Source: Liopterus haemorrhoidalis
Taxonomy: Eukaryota > Arthropoda > Insecta > Coleoptera > Dytiscidae
DNA: 64,000 bases
Direction of reading: 5' to 3'
Assembly: GCA_963971575.1 (NCBI GenBank)
Contig: OZ020620.1
Span: 39,842,924 to 39,906,923, forward strand
Below the pieces are notes generated by a model. That model saw nothing but the letters and a program-made list of their open reading frames with translations. It was not told the origin of the DNA and did not search any database. Each line of letters begins with the position of its first letter. Positions within the stretch are counted from its first letter, which is position 1. A program made the translations under genes and the position numbers. Below, piece after piece: positions 20,621 through 32,403 of this stretch.

Positions 20621-23600
20621 TCATGAAATATAAACAAAAATAATAAATTGGAGATACAAAATAAGAGTTTTCAGCTTCGAATACAGGGCACGTCCACTGA
20701 GATAAGGTGCCATCTCTTTAGTTTCTTCTATCCAGTTTGTGTAGGCAGCCACCCTTGTGTATACACCTGGAGTATTTGCACGGGCACAACCAACCCCCCA
20801 AGAAACCACTCCGACCTGAAAATACAATAATAAATAAAACAGGTAATCTTTGATTTACCGCGGGGTACCATTCCTAAGACTCCGTCGTAAATCGATTTTG
20901 ATGTAAATCGAAAAATATTTTTTATAGGAAGGAGAAGAGTATAGTATTTCCAAAATGAAATGACCACTCTTGTTAAGAAGCATTGTTAAGCTTCTTAACA
21001 AGAGTGCAAGAGCTGTAATGTGTTTATGGCAGTAATCTTAAAACTCGTTGCTGTAAAAAGAATATTAGGGGTATTAAGGTAATTTTAAATTTAAATACAA
21101 TAGATGTAACACTAGTTCAATTGAAGTATCTTAAAAACCATTAAGGATATTTTCCAAATTTATAATCCTATCGTTTCTTAATTTTAGGGGTTGTTATACT
21201 TGTTTGTTAATTAATTTTCAACGTTCATAGCGTGCATACAATACCAACATGGCTCTTTGGCGACCATTTGATTTTGCAAAAATTCATAATTTCTGTAGTG
21301 AAAATAGTGAACCTGTGCAAGGTGATTTGGAGTGCGAAAATGTGGACGTGGCTACTATTATAAGGCTACCGCCATAATATTGTGTTTTAAACTCTATAGA
21401 ACTAATATGGAGCCAATTAAAAGGTAATGTGCGACGGAAAAATACAACACCGACAGAAAGTCACACTGTGGTACAATAGGGGATACGCATAAAATTTATA
21501 TTTCCTTAAAACTACATTTTTTTGATATGTTAATGTTAGTTATGTCACCTAACAAAGCAAAAATCATATTTTAATTAATATTATAGCCAAATTTTTTAAT
21601 TAAAATATTGTAAATTTGAAATAAGCCGACCACGGCGCGAATGTTGCCGAGTAAATACGACTGAGTATGACGTCAAACGACTGGGGTTTGACGTCACAGA
21701 TACAGTTACAACATAATCTTTACGTGTGTATATTGAATTGTTCGAGAGTTTTGTATTTGTTTTTAAACAATTTTTCACACATTTATTATTAAAATGGCAG
21801 ATAAAGATTTTGTTAGGGCTCAGAGTGATAATTTACCCAACATTGATGCATTTATGCTCATGGAATATATGAAAAAACATATACAAACATAAAGTTTACT
21901 TTTTTCTGAAATATCGGTTTTATTTCGCCTCATAGTTTCCAGCCACAAATTTCGCCTTTTCTGTTGTTTTTCGCCATCAGGTAATGATATAAATTGTTTT
22001 TTTGGATTTCTATTTGAACTATTTGTGCACATCGGTACTAAACAATATTTTCGACTATGTTTCGAAGTACTGGGGCCTGGATCTTCCATAATTATAATAT
22101 AAATTGTTTTTATAGAATTAAACTTTATTTTAATTAAAATCACTCTAACTTTACATAACCTATAAAAGTTATACAAGCAAATAAGTTCACGACTGTGTAG
22201 GCTGCACGCTGTACACTGGGTAGGCTGTACGCAGTACACTGGGTAGGGTAGTAGTGTACTGCGTCACTTAGAAGGGGTATGACGTCACACGTCGTTTTCG
22301 CGCGCTACATACATTTATGATTTTTTTAAGCCTTCAAATTAAAAAAAAAAAAAACTGCAAAACTGTTTTTTATGTTTATATGCAACAAGAGGAATATAAT
22401 AAAAAAAAATAAAAAAATCATGCTCATCCCCTATTAATTAAAGACGAAACAAGTTCAATAAGCAGTGATTTGTGGAAAAAATGTGTAGAACATGTAAAGA
22501 CAATTGAAACATTTTTTTCATAAATCCACCAAATAAATCTTCAATAATTATTAATTTAAATGACGGTGGTAGTGACACAAACTCTGATAGTGATATAAAC
22601 AATGATAATGATTAATATTTTAATAATTTTAAATTACCTTAAATTGACAAGTTCAAAAAAATAATGATTTTTGTTGGTGCAAATTTGAAGTATTTAATAT
22701 AGACTATAAAGACTTTAAAACAAAACAATTTTTAAACATGTCTATATTTATAATTCAAGTATAGCCAGTCCTAAGCCCGATAAAAATGTGAAGTAATGTC
22801 ATGTGAGTATATACAGTTCATTCTAACTAGCATATAAGAAAACACATTTATTTTAAATAATTATTACGGACCTGGCAACTATTTTTAACAGAACCATAAA
22901 CTAAGCAGGTATAGCGTATAGTTATATTGTCAGCCATTATTGGAATCAGAAAGTGAGCATGGCCATTTCATTTTGGTAATACGATATATAACGTATATTA
23001 AGCGTTGCCAGTAAATGGCGGTCAGTTGTTCTATGTCGCCATTGTATTACATTAAGCTAGGTAGACAGCATTGACTTTTAAAAAATTTGCAATTTTTTAT
23101 GTAAAACTCACCAACGTTCCATTGCAAATTAGAGGTCCTCCAGAATCGCCAAAACATGCATCTTTCCCTCCACTTACAACCAACGTACATAACTGTTTAC
23201 CATTAATAGCAATGTTTCTATAACGTTTATTACAATTTGTAACATTTATAAATGGCAACTGAACTTGTAGCAGCATTCTGCTTGCTGCTTCGCGTTCTCC
23301 AGTTCTTCCCCATCCAGCTACAGCACACGCATTGAAAAATTTCTCCGGATCAGGTAGATGATTCATTGTGCTTAAATCTGCAGCTTTTATTGATCGAGAA
23401 TATTGTACTGGCTTCTTCAATTTTAGAAGACCAATGTCGTTTTTACCAGTCTTTCTCACATACTCTTGATGTTTAAAAGAAGCAATACATTCGTACCGTT
23501 CCTTAACGTCATCACAATATGTTTCTCCTGCAGCAATTTTAATAATTTTAGCAGGAAGCTGGACTTCACTTCTGAAAATATCAATATGTGTTTTAGAAAA

Positions 23601-26600
23601 TTAGTATTAAAATACAATCTCACTGGCAATCGAACCCCTAACTTAAAAAACTCGCGTCTAATTTTTAGAGTTTTGTAGGCATGACCACCAAAAAACCCTT
23701 ATAACGTCACTCATGTGTGTCTGTCTGTGTGTCTGTCCGTCTGTCTGTTTGTCTGTATGTCTGTCTGTCTCTCTGTCTGTCTGTCTGTCTGCACGGTAGT
23801 AATTGTAGCCAAGCGGCTGAACATAGAAAGTTGAAATCTGGCATACTTGTACAACTTTTTGACGCATATAGGAAAACTATATAAATGACTGGTTTTGCTG
23901 TAACAGACTATTCTTGAACTTAAATAAAACTACTCTTTTTTTTTATTTATTTATTTTAAGACACTTCAGCTGCTTGGCTATTAGTGTCTGAAATTACTAT
24001 GGTTACATGATTGATACATAATAGAGGATAGGCATGATTTCAAAAAAAAAAAAAAATTATATTCCTCTTGTTGCATATAAACATAAAAAACAGTTTTGCA
24101 TTTTTGTTTTCAATTTGAAGGCTTAAAATAATCATAAATGTATGAAGCGCGCGAAAACGACGTGTGACGTCATACCCCTTCTAAGTGACGCAGTACACTA
24201 CTAGCCTACCCAGTGTACTGCGTACTGCCTACTCAGTGTACAGCGTGCAGCCTAGACAGTCGTGAACTTATTTGCTTGTATATCTTTTATAGGTTATGTA
24301 AAGTTAGAGTGATTTTAATTAAAATAAAGTTTAATTCCATAAAAACAATTTATACATGTTTACCGAATTAAATTTTATATTAAAATATATAAAATATGGA
24401 CGATCCAGGCCCCAGTACTTCGAAACATAGCCAAAAATATTGTTTAGTACCGATGTGCACAAATAGTTCAAATAGAAATCCAAAAAAACAATTTATATCA
24501 TTACCTGATGGCGAAAAACAACAGAAAAGGCGAAATTTGTGGCTGGAAGCTATGAGGCGAAATAAAACCGATATTTCAGAAAAAAATAAACTTTATGTTT
24601 GTATATGGTTTTTCATATATTCCATGAGCATAAATGCATCAATGTTGGGTAAATTATCACTCTGAGCCCTAACAAAATCTTTATCTGCCATTTTAATAAT
24701 AAATGCGTGAAAAATTGTTTAAAACCAAATACAAAACACTCGAACAATACAATACACACACGTAAAGATTATGTTGTTACTGTATCTGAGACGTCAAACC
24801 CCAGTCGTTTTTACTCGGCAACCTTCGCGCCGTGGTCGGCTTATTTCAAATTTACAATATTTTAATTAAAAATTTGGCTATAATATTAATTATAATGTGA
24901 TTTTTGTTTTGTTAGGTAACATAACTAACAATAACATATTAAAAAAATGTAGTTTTAAGGAAATATAAATTTTATGCGTATCCCCTATTAGTTTATTGAT
25001 ATGTTATTAATTTTAAACTTATATTAGATGCCGGATATTGGTTGCCTGTAAGAATTTGAGTACGTTATTGGTCATTGTTGAGTCTAGTCTTAAGTTGTCT
25101 TTAAGGTCTTCTTGTAAATTGTAGTTTGTACGTAAGTTAGCGTAGAGTTGGCAGTTAATTAGTATGTGGTTAACGGTGAGTTGTTCGTTGCATGCCTCAC
25201 ATAGTTTGTTGTCTAGTCTTGCCATGAGGTGTTCGTGTGTGTGTCTGGTGTGTCCGATTCTGAGTCTTATCATTATTACTTGTTCTCGTCTGTTAGTGCC
25301 TGAGTTCCAGTTTTGTATGTCGTCCTTAACTCTTCGTAGTTTGTTGTTGGTAGTTTCGCGCCACTTAGTCAGTCTGCTCGTGTATGTTTCGTCTTGATGG
25401 TCTGTCTTATGTAGGTTTTGTTGGCGGGTAAGTAGAGTATATCTTCATGACAAGTGGAATCTCGGGCGGCTATGTTGGCACGTTCGTTGCCTTAAAACTA
25501 ATCTTATGTTGTTTTCTAATGCAAATAATGGTGCTACCCCTGACTTGAAAATTCATTTAAATAACATTCAAGTAAAGTGTGAATCCTGCGTGAAATTTCT
25601 AGGCTTACACATCGACCAACATTTAACCTGGAAGCAACACTGTGCACAGTTAATCGCAAAATTAAACACCACCTATTTTCAAATTCGTAATTTAAAATAC
25701 CTAGTAGACCATAACATAATAATAACTTTTTACTATGGCCAAGTATTTTGCAGATTGAAATGCGGAATATGCTATTGGGGATCTTCTAGCAAACTGAAAG
25801 ACGTATTCATCATTAAAAAAAAAAAAAAAAAACTAATAATAATTAGTTGTATAGCCAACTTGAAATCATACGAATCTTGCAGGTCAGTTTTTAAGTCACT
25901 AGCAGTATTAACAGTGCCAGGTATTTATATTCTTGAAATATTAATACATATATTTATAAATCGATCTAAATGCTCATTATAATAATCATGATACTAGGAG
26001 GAGGCACGATTACAGACTGCCACCAAATAGATATGATCCGCGGATAATCCGCGGATACTCGTGGGTTCTATATATAAGCTATTGATTTAAGAGCTCAGGC
26101 GCCGGATTTATCAAGGCGCCAAAAAGAATTTTTTTTAGTGAGCCAAAATCATATATATATATATATATATATATAAACAAGTATATGGCGCATGAACGCT
26201 GGCTAGATGTTCCATGATAGAAGGATGGAGCTATGTATTGTCATGCCCCTTTATGCCCGGTGAATTGTTTGCGCATGTCTAAATTACGACCTTGCTATTG
26301 GTCGAAAAAATTACAGTTACGTCGCGGGAGTTAAGAGAAGGAGCTAGGCATGTGGACATGTGGCGTCATTCTTTCTGTTAGAAATATTATACGAAGTTTT
26401 GTCTGCATTAAATTGCGAAAAGAGTTCGAATTTATAACGAAAATGCCAGCAAATTGTGTATTACAACTCTAAATGTAATTTTAAAGTAATGAAGTGTTTT
26501 GTTCCTTTTAAATTATATTAATTCGCGAATATACTTTTTATTCTCCCAGGTCATATATTTTCACCCGCATGTCTACTGAATTTCGCTGAATTATAATTCG

Positions 26601-29600
26601 CTTAACTTCTTATGCTAATTTATATAAAATGTAAGAATGTAATTTATATATAAAAAATGTATTATTGTATGTACACGATGAAAAAGGTTAAGTTGGAAGA
26701 CCAGCCCTGGCTGAAACTCCGCCTACAATAAAGTTTATTATTATTATTATTATTAAATAATCAGTCAATATTCACAGTAAATATTATATTAGCCATTTAA
26801 ACGGGTACAGCTACGTCTTTTTTACCAAATAGTATAAACCAAATAATTAGGGTTTTTGTTTGATAACTTCTAACCTTATTTTTTTAAATGTAAATGTCAT
26901 TTCATCTGATTTTATCCTACTTTTTCAAAATGAATTGACACTACCCGAGCATGCGCATTGCGTTTTACTCTCTATGCTGGAACATTTTAATTTACATTGA
27001 GAGATAGGCCAGGCGCCATATACTAGTTTATATATATATGGCCAAAATAGCCGTGATTATCAAATTTGCCAAAAAATATTTTATTATTTCTGGTAGTGCT
27101 GTATTTGGACGGCACTTGTTTCAACCAAAATCAAGTGTAAGAAAGGTTTCAATGTTATTTATGGCCAACATCTGTTATGGATTTAAGTGACGTGAACCAG
27201 AGGAATTCGTGAAGATCCCTATTTACTCATCTTAAACATTTACCCGCCAAATTTTCTAAAAATCTAATTATTTGAACTTTCTATTTTTATGGCAGGATAA
27301 TTATTTTTACAGGTGGTGACAAAATGCAACATTTTAAAAAATATTGCAGTGATTAAAAAAAATCACTTATAATTTTACTTTGAAAGTGTAAAGAGTTTGA
27401 TGAAAAAATTATATACTTACCTAACTATTTTTATTTCCTATTTTTAATTTTGAATTTTAGTTTTATAAGTAATTAATTTTTTATTTTTGTTGTGCTTTAT
27501 GTGATTGTTTGAATTTTTAACATTAAGGTAAGTTTTTATTTCGTTACCTATTACCAGTACACTTTATATATTTATAGAAAAATCATTCAAAAATATTTTT
27601 TTAAGTAAATTTTTAATAATAACGGCTATTCTGTACTAAAGTCGATACGTCACTTGTCGGCTGTGATATTTAGAGATAAGTATTTGTTCATGATTGGAAA
27701 TGGTACTCATCAAGAACCATTTAATATTAGGGAATGTTAGTCCTCTAAATTAAATAGGAATAATAATATTTTTGCACAAGATCCCGTGCACGCAGGGATG
27801 CCAGATGTCCCGGATTTCGCGGGACAGTCCCGCGCAAAGTGAAATGTCACGCAGATAAAAAATTATTATATAATATCAAAAGAAATTAATATAATTTTAT
27901 ACAAAAAAAGGTAGAGGTTTTTACGAGACAAGATAGGGGAGACCTGGGAGACTGTGGACACTTTTTGTACTTATAGCCCTAAAATCCATAAAAAAGCAAA
28001 TTACATCGCGGTTTGTATCTCGTTAGTAACTTTAGCTATCGTCTTTTAACCATTGACTCATTACAATATTATAATTGCAACCAAATCTGTGGTATTTAAA
28101 AGACAACCGTTTAACCTGTCCATTGTCTCCTCATCCCAAGGACACAGTGGACTGAGCTTAGGGAGAAAATGGACAGCGTACATATATTCAAAAAACTTTA
28201 TTTTTCTACAAAAATGACAATACTAGTATCCTCCTGGTAACAAACTGGTAACCGGAACATAATTCCCACAAATATACTTAAAAAGTTATTGCACGCTGTA
28301 CTCTGACAAGTCAATATTAAAATATACCATCCTTTCAAACCTGGGCCTACTATCATTAATTCGGTAGTATCGCCACAACATCCTTACAACTAATTGTGAC
28401 ATTTTCCTAGAATTTCTAGTAACGTATTCATATGTCAAACGCCTCACTAATTTAGGTGTGAGCCCACAAAACATTGCTGCGTATTTAAGTAAATATTCTT
28501 CCAATGCTGTCTCCATTTCAGTCGTGAGTATTTGGCTTTTACAAAACTTTGGTTTGAATTTCATATTGTGAATTCCGACATCTTTTGCCTTTTTTACATA
28601 GATAGCAAGTCGGATTTTTTTACTTCGTGACACGCAGCACTTCTCCTGATGCTTAGATGACGGCTCGTTCCATAGCCTCTGGATCGAAATCCCTCTCATT
28701 TTTTTTCTTTGAAAATGTTTGGCATTTTGAAATTCTTAAATTTGGAAAATAAAATAAATTAAAAGTCTACTTAAGAGACATGGGACAGTCCATTCTCTCC
28801 TGTCCATTATCTCCTCAGTATGTACACATACAATTTCAACAACGAATAAACAAAGATGGTGATATTAAAGTTGTTTTTATCCTACAACCTCAAATTATAA
28901 ACATACAAGAACTACCTGGCAAAATATGAGTTGAAATAAAACATTCATCGTTAAAATATATCTTACGATAGATACATATAAGATTACATGATACTTACCA
29001 AAAAAGAATAAAATGTTTTCACATTTTTTCAATTTGTTGTACAGCCGGCTGATGCACTTATCACAATTGAATGGCTACTGAACGACTTTACAAAACCATT
29101 AGAAATAACGTGTTGTGTATGTGGTTGGAGATATGGACTTGTCCATTGTCCCCTCGTGTCCAATGTCTCCCAGGTCTCCCCTAGTGGCTTGAGGGGAGAT
29201 GGGTCAGAAAATGGGTGTGGCAAAAAAGGGGGGGGGGATAAAATCAAAAGCCGCATTTTTTCTATCTTGCCTCAGGCGCTAAAAATGATCGGCCCTGAAT
29301 GCGGCTCACTGTCGCTACAGAGCCAGAGTAAGGAAAACTTGCGCTAGGGGCTGAGCCGTGTTTTGGCGCCCTTGGTACATAAAAACAAGGTTCTTACCTC
29401 TCAAAATTTAAGCGATGAGCAAAAAAAAAAAGGTCCTCACCTCCCAAAATTCAACTGATGAGCAAAAAAAAAGGTCCTCATCTTCACAATGGCGCCCCTT
29501 AGCACACCCGTCAGCGACCTTTTCCTTAGTACTCTAGGGGTCGTTGCCCCCTCCGCCCCCCCCCTTACTCCGGCTCTGGGTCGCTAAATACATAGCTGTT

Positions 29601-29935
29601 TAATAAGGTAATCATGGAAATGAAAATCCTTCACTTTAAAATAAAAGAATATAGGGTACTTACCCATCTTCACAAAGACAGTGGGCTGCTGTCAAAACCC
29701 ATGTTTCGTCTATAAAACTAGCTCCACAGAAGTGTCTATATTGTCCTTTTAACCAACGTTGAAGAGAAACAATAAATGGGAAATCATATATGAAAGCCTC
29801 AAAACCTCCAACAATTCTATCCTCGACATCTGTTGCTAATATAGCATCAACATCATCTATATCAATATATTGTGTCGAAAAAGACGAAGATATGATTAAC
29901 GAGAAAAATATTCCAAATAACAATGATGGACGCAT
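20621..29935 (-). CDS. SP3: secreted trypsin-like serine protease (3 exons)
   Basis: Exons 29935-29664, 23571-23112 and 20815-20621 give 308 codons in frame. The phase-2 donor GG|GTAAGT joins the acceptor TTTTCAG|A; the second donor is TTG|GTGAGT and the last acceptor TTTTCAG|GTCGG. The signal peptide starts [17 protein letters not shown]. Activation is at R40-IVGG. The catalytic residues are His85, Asp136 (KNDIGLL) and Ser234 ([12 protein letters not shown]). Asp228 at the base of the pocket with VSWGVGC and PGVYTRV predicts trypsin specificity. A 30-residue tail ends hydrophobic ([17 protein letters not shown]), as in SP2. The 6.1-kb first intron and 2.3-kb second intron hold inverted copies of the same THAP-bearing transposon on either side of exon 2. 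It is closest to SP2. Confidence 0.92.
20965..21006. repeat. Perfect 17-bp inverted repeat (hairpin)
   Basis: CACTCTTGTTAAGAAGC and its exact reverse complement are separated by 8 nt, in SP3 intron 2. Confidence 0.85.
21476..22435 (-). mobile_element. THAP-bearing DNA transposon, copy 1
   Basis: A ~960-bp element with inverted ends AATAGGGGATACGCATAAA and CATGCTCATCCCCTATT, oriented on the minus strand. It carries only the first THAP exon. TGACGTCA-type motifs occur near both ends. The target duplication is not clear, so the superfamily (P, Kolobok or other) is left open. Copy 2 is at 24020-24989 in opposite orientation. Confidence 0.65.
21880..22089 (-). pseudogene. THAP zinc-finger N-terminus (transposon copy 1)
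   Basis: From the Met at 22089 the frame reads [20 protein letters not shown] and goes on to [17 protein letters not shown] and KLYVC. The CxxxxC pair and the TrpLeu helix fit a C2CH THAP domain. The frame leaves the family just where the final CxxHF should follow, at a GTATAT sequence that could be a donor. The downstream exons are absent. Confidence 0.6.
22436..23105. other. Intron DNA with no recognised feature
   Basis: SP3 intron 2 between the THAP transposon and exon 2. No supported gene or repeat. Confidence 0.3.
23650..23890 (-). mobile_element. F3-related fragment with (CTGT)n tract
   Basis: Contains the F3 head (AGAGTTTTGTAGGCATGACC) and a long CTGT-rich tract, then GTAGCCAAGCGGCTGAACAT. 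Diverged and truncated. Confidence 0.5.
24020..24989 (+). mobile_element. THAP-bearing DNA transposon, copy 2
   Basis: Inverted relative to copy 1, with the same ends (ATAGAGGATAGGCATGA and TTTATGCGTATCCCCTATT) and the same internal order. It lies in SP3 intron 1. Confidence 0.65.
24396..24605 (+). pseudogene. THAP zinc-finger N-terminus (transposon copy 2)
   Basis: [20 protein letters not shown] followed by the same THAP segment as copy 1, with only a few substitutions by eye. It diverges from the family at KLYVC, again at a GTATAT. No catalytic transposase part is present. Confidence 0.6.
25019..25492 (-). pseudogene. Jockey/R1/I-type LINE ORF2 C-terminus (RNase H end and zinc-binding tail)
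   Basis: In frame pieces: [13 protein letters not shown], which resembles the end of a LINE RNase H domain, then [19 protein letters not shown] and the [17 protein letters not shown] motif (CxxC..H..C) found after RNase H in these LINEs. It ends [14 protein letters not shown] stop lies near 25375. Only the last ~150 codons remain. Confidence 0.65.
25506..26045 (+). pseudogene. Non-LTR reverse transcriptase C-terminal fragment
   Basis: [18 protein letters not shown], then [19 protein letters not shown] and [20 protein letters not shown], is the thumb region of a jockey-type LINE reverse transcriptase. A run of A around 25818 shifts or stalls the frame. [14 protein letters not shown] motif follows in another frame near 25987. 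Confidence 0.65.
26150..27045. mobile_element. Unassigned element with AGTATATGGCGC ends
   Basis: An imperfect inverted repeat, ATATAAACAAGTATATGGCGC at the left and its counterpart GCGCCATATACTAGTTTATA at the right, bounds ~890 bp inside the hAT. A LINE-type tail (CAATAAAGTTTATTATTATT) lies at 26727-26755, so a LINE 3' end is nested within. No transposase was recognised. Confidence 0.45.
27936..29181 (-). mobile_element. pogo/Tigger-like element with GGGGAGACCTGGGAGAC ends
   Basis: The 17-bp inverted ends GGGGAGACCTGGGAGAC are flanked by TA (27934-27935 and 29182-29183). The empty site is visible in the related hAT at 39071-39795. A minus-strand frame at 28286-28699 carries a pogo-like HTH segment. 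It is short and non-autonomous. Confidence 0.8.
28286..28699 (-). pseudogene. pogo-like transposase N-terminal fragment
   Basis: 138-codon frame. The segment [20 protein letters not shown] followed by [19 protein letters not shown] resembles the second DNA-binding helix set of pogo/jerky/Tigger proteins (pattern E..L..YL......GLT...VR.L.YE...RN). The psq helix upstream is only weakly visible and the DDE domain is absent. Confidence 0.55.
29318..29578. mobile_element. F7 hAT MITE, copy 2
   Basis: CAGAGCCAGAGTAAGG to CCTTACTCCGGCTCTG, with 8-bp duplications TGTCGCTA (29310-29317) and GGTCGCTA (29579-29586). It lies 21 bp from the end of the preceding hAT element. Confidence 0.85.
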
Positions 29936-30050
29936 TGGACAGTTAAAATGGCAAAATGAACTTTTTAATTAATGAATAGGCTTGTAAATATTTCTTAAAT
30001 AAAAAATCGAAATATTTGTTTTTAGTAAATAAATTGATTGTTTCCATGAA
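29936..30050 (-). promoter_or_regulatory. Conserved 5' flank of SP3
   Basis: Matches the SP1 and SP2 flanks (TTGCCATTTTAACTGTCC before the ATG, AAATATTTACAAG, CAAATATTTCGATTTTTTAT), with more changes than they show to each other. Confidence 0.45.
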
Positions 30051-30384
30051 CAACAAAACTTCTGAAAAGTGACAGGTCCAACATATTAATCACAGAACAC
30101 AATATATTAAGAACAGACACTGGCAGCAAAACAAATTAGTACGTTCCCTCTAGGAATGTACTAATAAACTAAACAACAACAACCGCTAAATTTAAATTTT
30201 ACTATCTGATTTACGTTCATAATTACCATTATTATTGTATTAAATATATTTTATTATTTATATTATCAAAAGTTTTACAATTAACAAAGAAATACATATA
30301 TATTTAATAATCCATATACATTAATATAACATATAAATAAGGAATTTAAATAAATAAATCTAAATAAAAGGTGTAAGCTATTTA
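30051..30384. other. Spacer without recognised features
   Basis: AT-rich DNA upstream of SP3; nothing supported. Confidence 0.3.
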
Positions 30385-30791
30385 CAGTCTGTTCCAAACG
30401 GTTAAGCGGAACTAAATTTTGCAATCTAGTTACTTTCATCGTTTAAATCGTGCTTTTCGACCGTTTTGTTTAAGCTTTGTAAATCATACTTACAATACAC
30501 ATTTTTTGTTAAGGTTAATATCATTTTAAAATGTCATTTTCTTTATATTTTGATTTTTTGTGTCATTCTTAATACAAATTTCCCATTTATTAATTTTTTT
30601 ATCATTAAAATATATTAAAAAAATAATTTAATTTTGACATAGGTCATTCGTTTCCATGGTTTCATTGTTGTAATTTTAAATTTTGACATTGCAACGTGAA
30701 AAATGAAATAACCCAAGCAAGGTCCCTTGTCGTGACAACCTAAAAGAACGAAATTCCCATTTAGTTCCGCCTAAGCGTTTGAAACAGACTG
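30385..30791. mobile_element. F1 MITE copy 3
   Basis: 407-bp copy with TA on both sides (30383-30384 and 30792-30793). Starts CAGTCTGTTCCAAACGGTTA and ends TTTGAAACAGACTG. Confidence 0.9.
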
Positions 30792-31297
30792 TATTTTTGA
30801 AACACAAAATTATACACAACATTAAATATTATTTTAAACACAACATTATAATTACTAATTACAAAAACTGTATTAATAAAATTGGAGGCTATACCTGTTT
30901 TTTTATTTTTTCGGCCTCATATTTGGTTTCTACATATTTCAGATCATTATAATACAATATCTGAAAAAAATAAATTTTTGTCCGTCTTCCCGAGATGTAC
31001 AATGTATGTATCAAATACAGTATAAGATGACCAAAATTGGAAATAAAACTCTATTATTTGAACCACGTATTTGAAAATTAACAAGCTTAAATGCGTATTA
31101 CTTCAACACCAACTGTCATGTGTTTGACAGCTAATGGCGGCTGATCTACAGCTAGAACACGACGCTTCTGATCGTTCGAAGTCGGGTATATTCGTAATTT
31201 ATTTTGCACTCTGTCGCCATCTACCAATGTACCAGAAAACTAAAACTCGAGCCAAGGTCATTACATGTCAGTGGCACCCGGGTGATATTAATTTAAA
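30792..31297. other. Spacer without recognised features
   Basis: Intergenic DNA between SP4 and SP3. A bare F3 terminus (TGAAGTGTGAATTTTCACAT) follows at about 31310. Confidence 0.3.
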
Positions 31298-31343
31298 AAA
31301 TTGATGTGAAGTGTGAATTTTCACATATTTAAGGGTTTTAATA

Positions 31344-31789
31344 TAAGCCTTTCACTTTTGTAAGAACAAACTAAAAGGAAATTGTGTTTTCAATAGTTTG
31401 CACCTTTGAAGCTGTATGTCAAGTTGGTATTAAAAAATGTCACTTTTTTAAAATGTCGATCCATTTGACATATGTTATAATGAAAAATTATATCTTAATT
31501 ATAATGATCATAACCTTATCAACCTAAAGTCGGTTTTACAGCGTAAGGAATATTTTTAATTGACATTTAAAGTCAGTGACACACCATAAAAGTAACCAAA
31601 ATAACCAGATCTAGTGTGTTCTTACAAAAGTGAACAGCATATATAATTTTTCATTATGACATATCTCAAATGAATCGACATTTTAAAAAAGTGACATTTT
31701 TTAATACCAAAATGACATACAGCTTCAAAGGTGCAAACTATTGAAAACAAAATTCCCTTAGTTTGTTCTTACAAAAGTGAACAGCTTAT
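31344..31789. mobile_element. F5 MITE plus inverted half copy
   Basis: 31344-31642 is a complete F5 copy bounded by TTCACTTTTGTAAGAAC and GTTCTTACAAAAGTGAACAG. It is followed at 31643-31789 by a second, inverted half copy ending at another GTTCTTACAAAAGTGAACAG. Confidence 0.65.
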
Positions 31790-31915
31790 ATCTGTCTCAT
31801 TTTGTAAAACGAAACTAACAGGGAAAGTTCATTTTTTATGTTGTATATCAGTGATTCTCAAAGTGGGCGATACCGCCCCCTGGGAGGCGCTTGAACGATC
31901 TAGGAGGGCGATATA

Positions 31916-32383
31916 ATCTGTCTCAATTTGTAATACGAAACTAAATCTGGTTACTTTGGTGACTGTTGTGGTGTAAATAGACTTTTTTGAAACCATGTAA
32001 ACTTGTAAATCTGGCTTTTACATTTTTAGTGAGGTTGCATTATACTGAGGTTATATTCACTCAAAAACTACATGTCAGATACCAAATTGACCTGTCAAAT
32101 TTGTGATTGACATGTCTAATATTTTGAATTGTATACAAATATTTATTTCATCTTAATTCGCTTATTCATATTTTCTATTCTGGTTGCATAAAATATATTT
32201 CAAATGCTTGTCAATTTGTGTTTTATACAATTTGTGTTAGTAAGTTGACATATACGTAATTTAATGTCAATTATGAATTGTCAAATATTTTGTAAGGTGT
32301 TACCACCCTAAGGTGATATTTTAAATATACAACATAAAAAATGAAGTTTCCCTGTTAGTTTCGTATTACAAAATGAGACAGAT
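31916..32383. mobile_element. Inner F2 MITE, long form
   Basis: ATCTGTCTCAATTTGTAATA to its inverse. Same long form as 19279-19762. It sits within the left 70 bp of the hAT. Confidence 0.85.
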
Positions 32384-32403
32384 AATAGTAGCCTCGGCTG
32401 CAT

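Larger units (their letters stand above)
26094..29297 (-). mobile_element. hAT element (CAGGGCCG family) with two inserted transposons
   Basis: Reads in reverse the same sequence as the element at 39071-39795: GGCGCCGGATTTATCAAGGC at the left, through GTGACGTGAACCAGAGGAAT and CGCCAAATTTTCTAAAAATC, to ATGATCGGCCCTG at 29297. It is disrupted by a TA-rich element (about 26150-27045) and a pogo-like element (27936-29181). The left terminus is truncated. Confidence 0.65.

Noticed and set aside
20434..20643. Plus-strand 69-codon frame by the SP3 stop
   Set aside because: Overlaps the SP3 3' flank in antisense; no similarity seen.
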